DNA of 64,000 bases from Nocardioides oceani (GCF_030412965.1 NZ_JAUHJQ010000004.1:77459-141458), one strand, 5' to 3'. Positions 53,440 through 63,896 are shown, counted from the stretch's first letter. Numbers and translations are program-made. Notes: generated from the sequence alone by a model not told the origin.

Positions 53440-54531
53440 TCACTCGACGGTGATCTCGCCGTCGATGATCTGCTGCTTGAGCTCGTCGATCTTGCTGGCG
53501 AGCTCGTCGTCGATGTCAGCCTCCGGGCCGAACGGCGCCAGGCCGACGCCCTCGTTCTCCAGCGTGCCCTCGTAGAGCTCGCTGGAGAAGGTGCCCTGCG
53601 CCGACTCGAGGATGGCCTGCTCGACGGCGACGTCCATGGCCTTGACGACCGAGGTCAGCAGCACGTCGCAGTACTCGGCGGCCGACTCGCAGCCGTCGGT
53701 GTCGACCCAGATGGCCTTGACGTCGTTGTCCTGGGCGGCCTGCAGGCCACCGAGGCCCGCGGGACCGGCGACCGGGAAGATCACGTCGGCACCCTGGGTG
53801 ATCATCTCCTCGGCGGTGGACTGACCGAGGGTCTTGTTCTCGAAGTCGTTCGTGAACGAACCCTCCTGGGTCTCGGGGTTCCACCCGATGACCTGGACGT
53901 CGGCGCCCTCGTCCTCGTTGTACTTCTGGACGCCCTGGTAGAAGCCGTTCATGAAGATGGTGACGGTGGGGATGTTGACGCCACCGAAGGTGCCGACGGT
54001 GCCGGTCTCGGACTTCGCCGCGGCGAGGTAGCCCGCGAGGAAGGACGGCTCGGCGGTGTTGAAGGTCAGGCCCTTGACGTTCGGCTGCGGCTTCTCGTAG
54101 GCGAAGTCGACGATCGAGAAGTCGATGTCCTTGTTCTTCTTCGCAGCGGCCTCGGTGGCGTCACCGAGGAGGAAGCCGACGGTCGTGATGCTGTTGCAGC
54201 CCTGCTGCACCATCTCGTTGATGTTGTCGCCGAACTCCGAGGGAGCGTTGGACTCCACCTCGGCGGTCTGCACGCCGTAGTCCTCGGCGGCCTTGGTCAG
54301 GCCGGCGTACGAGGTCTGGTTGAAGGACTTGTCGTCGAAGCCGCCGGAGTCGGAGACGATGCAGGCCTTGAAGTCGGGGAACTGCTCGCTCGGCGCCTCG
54401 GAGGTGGCCTCGCTGGTGGGGGCCGACGAGGTCGGGTCGCTCGCGCTCTCCTCGCTGTCGCGCTCACCGCACGCCGTCAGCGAGAGGGCCACCAGCCCGG
54501 CCACCATTGCCATACGTGCCGTCTTCTTCAC
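53440..54531 (-). CDS. BMP family nucleoside-binding lipoprotein
   Basis: This 363-residue protein starts at GTG 54531 with AGGAGGG 6 nt upstream. It has a lipoprotein signal with lipobox LTAC (Cys about 21) and an acidic Ser/Thr/Glu linker, then a BmpA/PnrA domain: SDSGGFDDKSFNQTSYAGL, VGFLLGDATE, FAYEKPQPNVKGLTF, PVAGPAGLGGLQAA and IWVDTDGCE. It is the extracellular receptor that hands (deoxy)nucleosides to the ABC importer encoded next. Clustering with cdd and deoA supports a nucleoside substrate. Confidence 0.94.
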   Translation of the reverse strand: MKKTARMAMVAGLVALSLTACGERDSEESASDPTSSAPTSEATSEAPSEQFPDFKACIVSDSGGFDDKSFNQTSYAGLTKAAEDYGVQTAEVESNAPSEFGDNINEMVQQGCNSITTVGFLLGDATEAAAKKNKDIDFSIVDFAYEKPQPNVKGLTFNTAEPSFLAGYLAAAKSETGTVGTFGGVNIPTVTIFMNGFYQGVQKYNEDEGADVQVIGWNPETQEGSFTNDFENKTLGQSTAEEMITQGADVIFPVAGPAGLGGLQAAQDNDVKAIWVDTDGCESAAEYCDVLLTSVVKAMDVAVEQAILESAQGTFSSELYEGTLENEGVGLAPFGPEADIDDELASKIDELKQQIIDGEITVE

Positions 54532-54593
54532 GGCATCCCTCCTGGGGTCTGTTTGTCGCTCTGTGTCGCTCGCCCCGGACGGGGCATCGAGAC

Positions 54594-54599
54594 ACCCTA
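54594..54599 (-). promoter_or_regulatory. -10 box TAGGGT of the BMP lipoprotein operon
   Basis: On the minus strand TAGGGT lies 62 nt before the GTG, so this operon, unlike most here, has a real leader. A small stem GCCCCG/CGGGGC lies in the leader just after it. No convincing -35 box was seen. Confidence 0.4.
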
Positions 54600-54705
54600 A
54601 GGCGACCGGAGGACCCCGACGACCGGATCGGGGGCGTCGTGTCCCGGTTGTTACCTGCGCCGTGACCCGCCCGCTACCTCTGGACCCGGGCGGCCCGGGC
54701 GCCGG

Positions 54706-55899
54706 CTAGCGGTCGGTCGCCACCGCGGCGGCCGCCGCCTCGGCGAGCACCCGGGCCCCGATGCCGATCGCCCGCTCGTCGACCCGGAGGTCGCCCTGGT
54801 GCAGGTCGTACGTCGGCCCGCCCGGCGTACGCGTGCCCAGGCGCATCATCGCGCCGGGGACCTGGTCGAGGTACCAGCCGAAGTCCTCTCCGCCGAGGCT
54901 CTGCGGCGCGACCACCTGGCCGCCGTCGCCGAGCACGTCGTGCACGGCGCGGGCGAGGATCCGGTTGGAGATCGGCTCGTTGACCACCGGCGGCACGCCG
55001 CGCTGGTAGTCCACGACGGCCGTCACGCCGTACGGCGCCACGATCTCGTGCACGACCTCGCGCACGATCTGCTCGCAGTCGGCCCAGGCGACCGCGTCGA
55101 GGATGCGGACCGTGCCCGCCAGCGAGCCGACGTCGGGGATGACGTTGGGCGCGGCGCCGGCCCGGACCATGCCCCACACGACCGAGACGCCCGCGCGGGG
55201 GTCCATCCGGCGGCTGAGCACGGCGGGGAGCTCGGTGGTCACCTTGGCCAGCGAGAAGGTGAGGTCGCCGGTGAGGTGCGGGCGGCTGGTGTGCCCGCCG
55301 CGGCCCTCCAGGCGGACCTCGACCCGGTCGGCGGCGCTGGTCAGCGGGCCCAGCCGCAGCCCGACCTGGCCGACGTCGACCCCCGGGTCGCAGTGCAGGG
55401 CGAAGATCCGGTCGACGTCCTCGAGGACGCCCAGGCTCATCAGGTGCACCGCGCCGCCGGGCATGACCTCCTCGGCGGGCTGGAAGAACAGCCGCACTCG
55501 GCCGCCCAGCAGCCCCTCCTCGTGCACCCGCGCGAGCGCGAGCGCCGCCCCCACCACGGCGGTGGTGTGCACGTCGTGGCCGCACGCGTGCGCGACGTCC
55601 GGCACGGTGCTGCGCCACGGGTCGTCGGTGACGTCGTGCACGGGGAGCGCGTCGAGGTCGGCGCGCAGCGCGGCCACCGGACCCCGCTCCCCCAGCTCGG
55701 CGACGACGCCGGACCGCGGCATCCGGGTCACCCGCCAGCCGGCCTCCTCGACCCGATCGGCCACGAGCGCGCACGTGCGCTCCTCGTGCCAGGACAGCTC
55801 CGGGTGGGCGTGCAGGTCACGTCGCAGGTCGACGAGCTCCGCCTCGTGCTTCTCGACGGCCTCGCGGATCAGGTCGTGCACGCGGGGGTCCCTGGACAT
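54706..55899 (-). CDS. M20 family amidohydrolase (AmiA/AmiB-like)
   Basis: This is 397 residues from ATG 55899; an in-frame ATG at 55947 would add 16 unlike residues. Motifs of the M20D amidohydrolases are present: RRDLHAHPELSWHE, ALRADLDALPV, DVAHACGHDVHTT, FQPAEEVMPGGAVHLM and SLGGEDFGWYL. These enzymes hydrolyse N-acyl amino acids such as indole-3-acetyl or hippurate-type amides with a di-metal centre. A -10-like TAACCT lies 10 nt before the start on the minus strand (55910-55915). Confidence 0.9.
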   Translation of the reverse strand: MSRDPRVHDLIREAVEKHEAELVDLRRDLHAHPELSWHEERTCALVADRVEEAGWRVTRMPRSGVVAELGERGPVAALRADLDALPVHDVTDDPWRSTVPDVAHACGHDVHTTAVVGAALALARVHEEGLLGGRVRLFFQPAEEVMPGGAVHLMSLGVLEDVDRIFALHCDPGVDVGQVGLRLGPLTSAADRVEVRLEGRGGHTSRPHLTGDLTFSLAKVTTELPAVLSRRMDPRAGVSVVWGMVRAGAAPNVIPDVGSLAGTVRILDAVAWADCEQIVREVVHEIVAPYGVTAVVDYQRGVPPVVNEPISNRILARAVHDVLGDGGQVVAPQSLGGEDFGWYLDQVPGAMMRLGTRTPGGPTYDLHQGDLRVDERAIGIGARVLAEAAAAAVATDR

Positions 55900-55951
55900 C
55901 AGGCTCCCCAGGTTAGTCCCCCGCACCGCACCCCTCGCGCCCCCCACGCAC

Positions 55952-56008
55952 CCCCGCCTCGTGATGCCACGCGTGCGCCGGGGCGCACGGTGGGCATCAC
56001 GAGGCGGG
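55952..56008. terminator. Long hairpin between the ScyD-like gene and the amidohydrolase gene
   Basis: The outer arms (17 bp, from about 55952 and ending at about 56008) are exact reverse complements. They are followed inward by a 3x3 internal loop and a second stem CGTGCGCC/GGCGCACG. The whole spans 57 bp in an 86-bp gap after the ScyD-like stop (minus strand). It is a probable terminator; it has no U-run. Confidence 0.6.
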
Positions 56009-56034
56009 GAGCGGGCAGGGGAGAGGGCGGCGGG

Positions 56035-57117
56035 TCAGAGGCCGAAGCGCATGACCTTGCCGTTGGGGACGTCGCCGGGCTCGCCGGACAGGCCGGTCAT
56101 CGCGTTGGTGGTGGCCCACAGGGAGCCGCCCTTGAGCTCGACCGCGGCAGGCATCGCCGGGCGCCGCACGACGACGCGGTCCCCGCCGCCGGCCGGGACC
56201 TTGGTGATCGCCCCGCCGAAGAGCTCGGTGACGTAGACGTCGCCGTTGGTGGCGACCGCCAGGCCGGTGACGCCGACGAAGCCGCTGACGTGCCGGGTGA
56301 CCGTGCCGGTGGCCGGGTCGATCTTGAACACGCCGCCCTCCGCGCCGAGGAGCGGGTTCTCCGGGCCGAGGCTGCTCACGTAGAGCGCGCCGTCCCGGCC
56401 GACCTCGATGTCGGTGGGCACCGCCTCGAGGTTGAGGGTGTGCCCCGCGACGCAGGGGTCCCACTCCTGCGCGGCCGCCGCCTCCTCGGAGACCTCGACC
56501 GCCACGGGCGGCAGGGCCGCCACGGGCGTCACCTCTCCCCCGGTGACGGCGAAGACCGCGTTGGCGCCGGCGTCCGCGACGTACACCGTGTCACCGGCGA
56601 CCGCCGTGGCGTACGGGTGGGTCTCGGTCACGCCGCCGCGCGGCTCGGTGAATTCCGGCGCCTCGCAGCCCTCCTCGAGGCCCTGGAAGCCGTAGGCGTT
56701 CCCGGCGTCGGGGTCGGTCGCCCGCTCGGCCGCACCGATGTCGCCGATGGTGCGGGTCCTGCCGTTGCGGACCTGCCGGACGATGCCGCCCTCGTTCTCA
56801 CCCCACGACACGGCGTAGGTGATGACGTTGCCGGTCACGTCGACGGCGCCGATCTCGCGGCCCTCCATCGCGGTGGCGACGACGACGGGCTTCTCGCCCT
56901 TGCGGACCTTCATGAGCCGGCCGGCGAAGTTCTGGGCGACGTAGGCGGTGCCGTTGGACTTCACCGCGAGGCTGAGCGGGCTGAGCAGCCCCTTGGCGAC
57001 GACCTGGGCGTCGGCGGCCGGGGCGGGGGCGGCGGGGGCTGCCGTGGCGGCGCCGGTCGTCGGCAGGGTCAGGGCGAGCGCGGCGACCGAGGCCGCGGCG
57101 AGCGTGGTGCGCTTCAT
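56035..57117 (-). CDS. ScyD/ScyE family secreted protein
   Basis: This 360-residue protein starts at ATG 57117 with GGAGGAA upstream. It has a Sec signal (KRTTLAAASVAALALTLPTTGAATAAPAA) and a beta-propeller-like body with repeats such as LSPLSLAVKSNGTAYVAQ, ATAVAGDTVYVADAGANAVFAV, VPTDIEVGRDGALYVSSLG and TGLAVATNGDVYVTELFGG. ScyD/ScyE proteins are linked to scytonemin synthesis in cyanobacteria, but homologues in actinobacteria have no known function. Two Cys may form a disulfide. Confidence 0.82.
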   Translation of the reverse strand: MKRTTLAAASVAALALTLPTTGAATAAPAAPAPAADAQVVAKGLLSPLSLAVKSNGTAYVAQNFAGRLMKVRKGEKPVVVATAMEGREIGAVDVTGNVITYAVSWGENEGGIVRQVRNGRTRTIGDIGAAERATDPDAGNAYGFQGLEEGCEAPEFTEPRGGVTETHPYATAVAGDTVYVADAGANAVFAVTGGEVTPVAALPPVAVEVSEEAAAAQEWDPCVAGHTLNLEAVPTDIEVGRDGALYVSSLGPENPLLGAEGGVFKIDPATGTVTRHVSGFVGVTGLAVATNGDVYVTELFGGAITKVPAGGGDRVVVRRPAMPAAVELKGGSLWATTNAMTGLSGEPGDVPNGKVMRFGL

Positions 57118-57217
57118 CGGGTTCCTCCAAGCAGGGGTGACTGTGGTCACGATCCTGCGCGGCCCGATGTCCCGTCCGCATGAGGCAGATGTCCCATCTT
57201 CGGGGGACCCGTCCGGG

Positions 57218-58213
57218 TCACTCCCCCGAGGTTCGCCCCTCGTCGTACGCCGCGAGGACGCGGTCGGCGGCCACGGTGGCGGGCAGCTCGCCGGCCAGCA
57301 CCGCGGCGCGGACGTCGTCGCGGACGGCCCGGACCGCGGGCGAGTGCCGCAGCCGCTGCTCGAGCTCGTCGCGGACCATCGCCCACGTGAAGTCCAGCTG
57401 CTGCTCGGCGCGCTTGCGGGCCAGCCCGTCGGTGCCGAGGTGCTCGCGGTGGGCCAGGACCCGCTCCCACAGGTCGTCCACGCCGACGTCGGTCAGGCCG
57501 GAGCAGGTGACCACCGGCGGCGCCCACTCCTCCATGCCGCGCACGAGGCGGAGGGCGCCGGCCAGGTCGCGGGCCGCGACCCGCGCCTCGCCCTCGCGGT
57601 CGCCGTCGGCCTTGTTGACCGCGATGACGTCCGCGATCTCGAGGATGCCCTTCTTGATGCCCTGCAGCTGGTCGCCGGTGCGCGCGAGGGTGAGGAAGAG
57701 GAAGGTGTCGACCATCCCCGCGACCGTGACCTCGGACTGCCCGACGCCGACCGTCTCCACCAGCACCACGTCGTACGCCGCCGCCTCGAGCACCGCCATC
57801 GCCTGCACCGTCGCGCGGGCGACGCCACCCAGGGTGCCGGCGCTCGGCGAGGGCCGGATGAACGCCCGGGGGTCCGAGGCGAGCCGGCCCATCCGGGTCT
57901 TGTCGCCCAGCACCGACCCGCCGGTGCGCACCGAGGACGGATCGACCGCGAGCACCCCGACCCGGTGCCCGGCCGCGGTCAGCCGGCTCCCGAGCGCCTC
58001 GATGAAGGTGGACTTCCCGACCCCGGGCACGCCGGAGATGCCGACCCGGACGACCTCGCGGCCCCCGGAGACCTCGGCCAGCTCGGTCAGCAGCTCGCGG
58101 GCCAGCGCCCGGTGCTGCGGGCGCGAGGACTCCACCAGCGTGATCGCCTGGGAGACCGCGGCCCGCCGGCCGGCCCGGATCCCCTCGACGAGCGTGGGGA
58201 CGTCCGGCGGCAT
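57218..58213 (-). CDS. meaB: Methylmalonyl-CoA mutase-associated GTPase MeaB
   Basis: This 331-residue G3E GTPase has Walker A GVPGVGKST, the switch segment DPSSVRTGGSVLGDKTRM, G3 VETVGVGQSE and G4 VNKADGD. MeaB loads and protects the adenosylcobalamin of methylmalonyl-CoA mutase. Its ATG shares a base with the mutB stop (TGATG), which supports coupled translation. Confidence 0.95.
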   Translation of the reverse strand: MPPDVPTLVEGIRAGRRAAVSQAITLVESSRPQHRALARELLTELAEVSGGREVVRVGISGVPGVGKSTFIEALGSRLTAAGHRVGVLAVDPSSVRTGGSVLGDKTRMGRLASDPRAFIRPSPSAGTLGGVARATVQAMAVLEAAAYDVVLVETVGVGQSEVTVAGMVDTFLFLTLARTGDQLQGIKKGILEIADVIAVNKADGDREGEARVAARDLAGALRLVRGMEEWAPPVVTCSGLTDVGVDDLWERVLAHREHLGTDGLARKRAEQQLDFTWAMVRDELEQRLRHSPAVRAVRDDVRAAVLAGELPATVAADRVLAAYDEGRTSGE

Positions 58214-60375
58214 CAGTGACCGAGCTGCTCGCGCAGCCGGGCCAGCAGGTCGAGCGCCGACTCGGCGATCACCGTGCCGGGGAGGAACACCGCGGCGGCG
58301 CCCATCTCCACGAGCGTCGGGACGTCGTCGGGCGGGATCACCCCTCCGATCACCATCATGATGTCGGACCTCCCCTGCTCGGCGAGCGCGTCGCGCAGCG
58401 CCGGCAGGAGCGTGAGGTGGCCCGCGGCGAGCGAGCTGACCCCGACGATGTGGACGTCGGCGTCGACCGCCTGCTGCGCGACCTCCTCGGGCGTGGAGAA
58501 CAGCGGCCCCACGTCGACGTCGAAGCCCATGTCGGCGAAGGCGGAGACGATGACCTTCTGGCCGCGGTCGTGGCCGTCCTGGCCCATCTTCGCGACGAGG
58601 ATGCGCGGGCGGCGGCCCTCGTTCTCCTCGAACTCCGCAGTGGCGGCGAGGACCTGCTGGACCAGGGTGCCGTCGCCCTCGCCGGCGGTGTCGCGGTACA
58701 CGCCGGAGATCGTACGGATGACGGCCTGGTGCCGGCCGTAGACCTTCTCCAGCGCCTCGGAGATCTCGCCGACGGTCGCCTTGGCCCGCGCGGCATCGAC
58801 GGCCAGCCCGAGCAGGTTGCCGTCGAGGCCCTGCCCCGCGCCCCGCTCGGCGCTGCCCGTGAGCGCCTCGAGCGCGCGGCGTACGGCGTCGTCGTCACGC
58901 TCCGCGCGCAGCCGCTCGAGCTTGGCGACCTGCTGGCGGTAGACGTCGTCGTTGTCGACCTTGAGCACGTCGAGCTTGTCCTCGGCGGCGAGCCGGTAGG
59001 TGTTGACGCCGATGACCTTCTGCGCGCCGGAGTCGATCCGCGCCTGGGTGCGGGCCGCGGCCTCCTCGATGCGCATCTTCGGGATGCCCTGCTCGATGGC
59101 CTTGGCCATGCCGCCGGCCTGCTCGGCCTCCTGGATGTGGGCCCAGGCGCGCTCGGCGATGTCGTGGGTCAGCCGCTCGACGTAGTAGGAGCCCGCCCAC
59201 GGGTCGATCGTCCCGGTGGTGCCGCTCTCCTGCTGCAGCAGGAGCTGGGTGTTGCGGGCGATGCGCGCCGAGAAGTCGGTCGGCAGCGCGATCGCCTCGT
59301 CGAGGGCGTTGGTGTGCAGCGACTGGGTGTGGCCCTGGGTCGCGGCCATCGCCTCGATCGCGGTGCGCTGGACGTTGTTGAAGACGTCCTGGGCGGTCAG
59401 CGACCAGCCGGAGGTCTGGGAGTGCGTGCGGAGGCTGAGCGACTTGGGGTTCTGCGGGTCGAACTGGCGCACCAGGCGCGACCACAGCGCGCGGGCGGCG
59501 CGCATCTTGGCGACCTCCATGTAGAAGTTCATGCCGATCGCCCAGAAGAAGCTCAGGCGCGGCGCGAACTGGTCGATGGTCAGGCCGCTCTCGAGGCCGG
59601 CGCGGATGTACTCCACGCCGTCGGCCAGCGTGTAGGCGAGCTCCAGGTCGGCGGTCGCCCCGGCCTCCTGCATGTGGTAGCCGGAGATCGAGATCGAGTT
59701 GAACCGCGGCATCCGCTGGCTGGTGAAGGCGAAGATGTCGGAGATGATCCGCATCGACGGCGCCGGCGGGTAGATGTAGGTGTTGCGGACCATGAACTCC
59801 TTGAGGATGTCGTTCTGGATCGTCCCCGCGAGCTGCTCCGGCTTCACCCCCTGCTCCTCGGCCGCCGCGATGTAGAGCGCGAGCACCGGCAGGACGGCGC
59901 CGTTCATGGTCATCGAGACCGACATCTCGTCGAGCGGGATGCCGTCGAAGAGCGTGCGGGTGTCGTAGATCGAGTCGATCGCCACGCCGGCCATCCCGAC
60001 GTCGCCGCGGACGCGCGGGTGGTCGGAGTCGTAGCCGCGGTGGGTCGCGAGGTCGAAGGCGACCGAGAGGCCCTTCTGGCCGGCCGCGAGGTTGCGGCGG
60101 TAGAAGGCGTTGGACTCCTCGGCGGTGGAGAAGCCGGCGTACTGCCGGATCGTCCACGGCTGGGTGGTGTACATCGTCGGATAGGGCCCGCGCAGGAACG
60201 GGCTCAGGCCCGGAAACGTGTCGAGGGCGTCGAGGCCGGCGATGTCGGCGTCGGTGTAGACGGGCTTGATCTCGATGCCCTCGGGCGAGGTCCACGCCTC
60301 GGCGTCCGGGGTCGTGGACGGCGCGCCCGCGCCACCGGTGAGCGGCAGGCCGGCGAAGCTGTTCGGGACCGTCAT
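58213..60375 (-). CDS. mutB: Methylmalonyl-CoA mutase, large (catalytic) subunit
   Basis: This 720-residue protein has a TIM-barrel domain with [25 protein letters not shown] and the substrate segments [19 protein letters not shown], and a C-terminal B12 domain with the axial histidine in DGHDRG (H602). It rearranges (R)-methylmalonyl-CoA to succinyl-CoA with adenosylcobalamin, the last step of propionate use, feeding the TCA cycle. Its ATG overlaps the mutA stop (ATGA). Confidence 0.97.
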   Translation of the reverse strand: MTVPNSFAGLPLTGGAGAPSTTPDAEAWTSPEGIEIKPVYTDADIAGLDALDTFPGLSPFLRGPYPTMYTTQPWTIRQYAGFSTAEESNAFYRRNLAAGQKGLSVAFDLATHRGYDSDHPRVRGDVGMAGVAIDSIYDTRTLFDGIPLDEMSVSMTMNGAVLPVLALYIAAAEEQGVKPEQLAGTIQNDILKEFMVRNTYIYPPAPSMRIISDIFAFTSQRMPRFNSISISGYHMQEAGATADLELAYTLADGVEYIRAGLESGLTIDQFAPRLSFFWAIGMNFYMEVAKMRAARALWSRLVRQFDPQNPKSLSLRTHSQTSGWSLTAQDVFNNVQRTAIEAMAATQGHTQSLHTNALDEAIALPTDFSARIARNTQLLLQQESGTTGTIDPWAGSYYVERLTHDIAERAWAHIQEAEQAGGMAKAIEQGIPKMRIEEAAARTQARIDSGAQKVIGVNTYRLAAEDKLDVLKVDNDDVYRQQVAKLERLRAERDDDAVRRALEALTGSAERGAGQGLDGNLLGLAVDAARAKATVGEISEALEKVYGRHQAVIRTISGVYRDTAGEGDGTLVQQVLAATAEFEENEGRRPRILVAKMGQDGHDRGQKVIVSAFADMGFDVDVGPLFSTPEEVAQQAVDADVHIVGVSSLAAGHLTLLPALRDALAEQGRSDIMMVIGGVIPPDDVPTLVEMGAAAVFLPGTVIAESALDLLARLREQLGH

Positions 60376-62120
60376 GACAGGTGCTCCCTCGTGCGGGTGA
60401 GGAACGCGAGGGCGTCGACGCCCATCGCGCAGGAGTCGTCGACGCCGTCGCGCGGCTTGCCCGCGACGACGACGTGCCGGGCGCCGGCCTCGCGCAGGGC
60501 GGGCACCAGCTGGTCGGCCCACTCGTCGTACGCCGCGTCGGAGCCGGCGAGGCAGACCACCGGCGTGGTCGAGGCGTCGTACGCCGCCACCACGTCGTCG
60601 ACGCCCTGGGTCGGCCCGGCGAGCTCGACGGCGATGCCGCCGGCGGCGAGCAGGTTCGTCGCGAACGTCGCCCGCGCGGTGTGCGCCGCGACCGTGCCCA
60701 TCGTCGCGAGGAAGACGGGTCGGGCCGCCGGGGCGTCGCGCAGCTCCTCGAAGGCGGCCCCGTAGCGGCGGACCGCCTCGGCGGCCGGGTCCGGCGTGCG
60801 CTCGGGCAGCTGCTCGGCGAGGTTCGGGAACTCGGTGAGCCCGGTGATCGGGCGCTTGCGGGTGGCGATCTCGCGCTCACGGCGCGCCACGGTCTCGGCG
60901 ATCGCGTCGTCGAGAGACTCGCCGGAGTCGAGGCGGCCGAGCACCTCCCACCCGGCGACGGCCAGGTCGTCCGTGAGCTTCTCGACGGCGTACGAGCCGC
61001 CCGCCGGGTCGGCGACCTTGGCGACGTGCGCCTCGTCGACCAGGAGGTGTGAGGTGTTGCGGGCGATCCGGCGACCGAAGCCGTCGGGGCGGCCGAGCGG
61101 GGTGTCGAACGGCAGCACCGTGACCGCGTCCGCGCCGCCGACGCCGGCGGAGAACGCGGCGACGGTGGTGCGCAGCATGTTCACGTAGGGGTCGTACTTG
61201 CTCATCATCGGCCGGCTGGTCACGACGTGCTGGCGCTGCTCGGCCGGGGCGGCCTCGCTCAGCTCGAGCACGCGGGCCCAGAGCCGGCGGGCGGCGCGCA
61301 GCTTGGCGATGGTCGGGAACTGCTCGTCGGTCGCGGCGTACCGGAACTCCACCAGCGCGGCGGCCTCGTCGAGCCCGATGCCCGCCCCGGTCAGCACGCG
61401 GAGCACGCGGGCGGCCACCCACATCGAGTAGCCGAGCTCCTGGGCGTCGGAGGCGCCGAGGTCGTGGGCGACGGTCGCGTCGACGACGACGCCGAGCACG
61501 CCCCCCTCCTGCGCGAGGCGGGCGACGGCGACCAGGTCCTCCTCGGACGCACGGCCGTCGACGCCGAGGTTGGTGCCGTCCGCGGGCGTCGTGCCGCAGA
61601 GGTGCGCGAGGAACGCCTCGGCCACGGCGACCGGCGCGGTCGGCGCGTCGAGGACGACCGGGGCGAGGTCGAGCAGCACGCCCTCGAGCAGCGCCGGCAG
61701 GTCGGTGTCCGCGTCGGCGGTGAGCCACAGCGAGGCCACGCCGCCGTCGAGGTCGACGAGCGCCTCCTCGTTGGCCTGCTTCGCCGCGACCCCGGTCCCG
61801 CCGAGGTGCGCCCGCACGTCCCAGGGACCCACGCGGGTGGGCCGCCCCTCGGTGTGCAGGTCCTGGAGGAGGGACGGCGTGCCGAGCGGGGTGACCTCGA
61901 TGCCGTCCAGCGTCGTGCGGGTCAGCTTGGTCCAGACCGTGGCGTCCGGGTCGTCGTCCCTGAGCCGGCGGGACTTGCGGAGCACCGCGGCCGCGGCCTG
62001 CTCCCAGTCCTGCACCGTCCAGCGGTCGCCGTCACCGGCCAGGTCGAGCGTGCCCTGTTCCGGCTCCAGCTCGGTCGGCTCGTCCAGGCCGCCCTCCACC
62101 GCGCCTTGGGGTTGCGTCAT
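60372..62120 (-). CDS. mutA: Methylmalonyl-CoA mutase, small subunit
   Basis: This 582-residue partner of MutB has the same fold, but the B12 domain is degenerate and lacks DxHxxG, as expected for the non-catalytic subunit. [20 protein letters not shown] and [25 protein letters not shown] are conserved family segments. It is first gene of mutA-mutB-meaB. A TATCGT -10 box lies 7 nt before ATG 62120. No cobalamin riboswitch fits in the short upstream gap. Confidence 0.94.
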   Translation of the reverse strand: MTQPQGAVEGGLDEPTELEPEQGTLDLAGDGDRWTVQDWEQAAAAVLRKSRRLRDDDPDATVWTKLTRTTLDGIEVTPLGTPSLLQDLHTEGRPTRVGPWDVRAHLGGTGVAAKQANEEALVDLDGGVASLWLTADADTDLPALLEGVLLDLAPVVLDAPTAPVAVAEAFLAHLCGTTPADGTNLGVDGRASEEDLVAVARLAQEGGVLGVVVDATVAHDLGASDAQELGYSMWVAARVLRVLTGAGIGLDEAAALVEFRYAATDEQFPTIAKLRAARRLWARVLELSEAAPAEQRQHVVTSRPMMSKYDPYVNMLRTTVAAFSAGVGGADAVTVLPFDTPLGRPDGFGRRIARNTSHLLVDEAHVAKVADPAGGSYAVEKLTDDLAVAGWEVLGRLDSGESLDDAIAETVARREREIATRKRPITGLTEFPNLAEQLPERTPDPAAEAVRRYGAAFEELRDAPAARPVFLATMGTVAAHTARATFATNLLAAGGIAVELAGPTQGVDDVVAAYDASTTPVVCLAGSDAAYDEWADQLVPALREAGARHVVVAGKPRDGVDDSCAMGVDALAFLTRTREHLS

Positions 62121-62127
62121 GGGGCGA

Positions 62128-62133
62128 ACGATA
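62128..62133 (-). promoter_or_regulatory. -10 box TATCGT of mutA
   Basis: On the minus strand TATCGT is followed by 7 nt and the ATG at 62120, a leaderless-type arrangement for the mutase operon. Confidence 0.5.
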
Positions 62134-62199
62134 AGGACGTGACGTGACGGTGACCACCGAGTGTGACCTTTTCGACCCGTCCGGTCCGGACGTCGCCGC

Positions 62200-62205
62200 T
62201 ACGGT
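62200..62205 (+). promoter_or_regulatory. -10 box TACGGT of the 62213 gene
   Basis: TACGGT is followed by 7 nt and GTG 62213. This favours that start over the in-frame GTG 62144. Confidence 0.5.
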
Positions 62206-62212
62206 GCCGCTC

Positions 62213-62641
62213 GTGAAGGTCAAGGACCCCTCGGGCCAGACGTGGCGGATCACCCGTCGCTGGGTGCCGTGGCGGCGGCGGTTCAGGGACGGGCTGGACG
62301 CCGTGCCGAGCGGGAGCTTCTCCCTCGCGGGCGACGACCCCGTCAGCCTGGTGCTCTCCCTCCTCGCGGTCCTGCTGCTCCTGCCCTTCCTCCTCGTCGT
62401 CGCCGTCGCCTGGCTCGAGCTGCTCGTCCTGTTGCTCGTGCTGCCCTTTGCGGTCGCCTGGCGGGTGGCGCGCGGGAGGCACTGGCACGTCGAGGCGCGA
62501 CGCGGCTTCACGCCGTGGTGGGAGGTCGACGCCGGCAGCTGGTCGGCCAGCCGGGACCGCATCGCCGCCGTCGCGGACGCCGTCCGCCGCGGCGACACCC
62601 CCGAGCGCACCATCGACGCCCCGCCGCTCGAACACCCCTGA
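62213..62641 (+). CDS. Hypothetical membrane protein
   Basis: This is 142 residues from GTG 62213. A basic N-terminus (GQTWRITRRWVPWRRRFRDG) is followed by a long hydrophobic hairpin of Leu/Val (VSLVLSLLAVLLLLPFLLVV and the following helix), and then a soluble tail with several Trp residues. No family is recognised. It is divergent from mutA. Confidence 0.6.
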   Translation: MKVKDPSGQTWRITRRWVPWRRRFRDGLDAVPSGSFSLAGDDPVSLVLSLLAVLLLLPFLLVVAVAWLELLVLLLVLPFAVAWRVARGRHWHVEARRGFTPWWEVDAGSWSASRDRIAAVADAVRRGDTPERTIDAPPLEHP

Positions 62642-62723
62642 CCCGACCCGCAGGGCCCGGACGTTCACCCACCGTGCACGCCGACGCGGTCGGGGCGTCA
62701 CCCGACGTCGTCACGGTGGGCGC

Positions 62724-63794
62724 ATGCGGATCTCGATGGTGACCGAGACCTACTACCCGGCCGTCGACGCGACGACCACGACCGTCAAGGCGACGGTCGA
62801 CCGGCTCGTCGACCTCGGCCACGAGGTGCGCCTGGTCGCACCGGCGCCGGGGCTGGCCGACTACCGCGGCTGCCGGGTCGACCGCGTCGGCCCGCTGGAG
62901 CGCACCGGCGCGCAGGTCCGCGCGTCGCTCGAGGCGTTCCGGCCCGACGTGGTCCACGTGACCTCGCCCGGGGCCCTCGGCCGCAAGGCGCTCAAGCACG
63001 CCCGGCGCCTCGGCGTACCCACCCTCGTGGTGCAGCAGGCCGCCCTCACCACCCCCGAGCTCGACCGGTGGCGCACCCGCGTCGCCGGCCGCGCCGACCG
63101 GGTGCTCGTGACCGCACCGTGGTTCGCGGCCCGGATGGCCGGCGCCGCGATCGACACGCAGGTGTGGCTCCCCGGGGTGGACACCGCGCGGTTCAGCCCG
63201 GCCCTGCGCGACCCGTGGCTCCACGACCGCTGGGCCCGGGCGCGGTCCGCGGACGGCCCGCGGGTGGTGGTCGGGTACGTCGGCGGGCTCCACAAGCGCC
63301 ACGGTGTACGCCGCCTGGCGGGCCTCGCCCAGGTGCCCGGCATCCGTCCGGTGCTGATCGGCGACGGCCCGCAGCGCGACTGGCTCGCCGAGCGGCTGCC
63401 CGAGGCGCGGATCACCGGGGCGCTCGGCCCCGGCGACCTGGCCGTGGCCCTCGCCAGCCTCGACGTGCTCGTGCACCCGGGCGAGGAGGAGACCTGCTGC
63501 CACGTGCTCCGTGAGGCGGCCGCCAGCGGGGTGCCGGTCGTCGCGCCGCGCGCCGGCGGCGCCCGTGAGGTGGTGCGGCCGCTGGAGACCGGGTTGCTGC
63601 ACCCGGTCGGCGACCCGCTGGGGCTGGCGCGGGCCGTGGCGGTCGTCGCGGGCGACCGGCACCGCTGGCTGCTCGGCGAGCGGGCCCGTGAGCTCGCCCT
63701 GGAGCGGTCTTGGACCGACGCGGTCGACGAGCTCGTGGAGCGTCACCTGGCGCCGCTGGCCACGCGGCGTACCGCCCTCGTCCCGGTGGGGTGA
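62724..63794 (+). CDS. Glycosyltransferase family 4/1 (mannosyltransferase-like)
   Basis: This 356-residue GT-B protein has the N-terminal MVTETYYPAVDATTTTVKATV, and the C-terminal nucleotide-sugar site with VGGLHKRHG, LIGDGPQR and VHPGEEETCCHVLREAAASGVPVVAPRAGGAREVV, including the E-x7-E motif. It resembles GDP-mannose-dependent alpha-mannosyltransferases of actinobacterial lipid or glycan synthesis. The acceptor is unknown. Confidence 0.88.
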   Translation: MRISMVTETYYPAVDATTTTVKATVDRLVDLGHEVRLVAPAPGLADYRGCRVDRVGPLERTGAQVRASLEAFRPDVVHVTSPGALGRKALKHARRLGVPTLVVQQAALTTPELDRWRTRVAGRADRVLVTAPWFAARMAGAAIDTQVWLPGVDTARFSPALRDPWLHDRWARARSADGPRVVVGYVGGLHKRHGVRRLAGLAQVPGIRPVLIGDGPQRDWLAERLPEARITGALGPGDLAVALASLDVLVHPGEEETCCHVLREAAASGVPVVAPRAGGAREVVRPLETGLLHPVGDPLGLARAVAVVAGDRHRWLLGERARELALERSWTDAVDELVERHLAPLATRRTALVPVG

Positions 63795-63896
63795 CCAACC
63801 CCGGGACGACGTCCGAGGACCGCGCGAAGTTCCTGACCCGCCGGTAACAAGGCGTATGTCACACGCCTCGCCGCGCACGGGGCCCGGGCCGGGAGG

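Noticed and set aside
62121..62212. Cobalamin riboswitch upstream of the methylmalonyl-CoA mutase operon
   Set aside because: The gap to the divergent gene is under 100 bp, the -10 box sits 7 nt before the mutA start, and no B12-box-like sequence is present.
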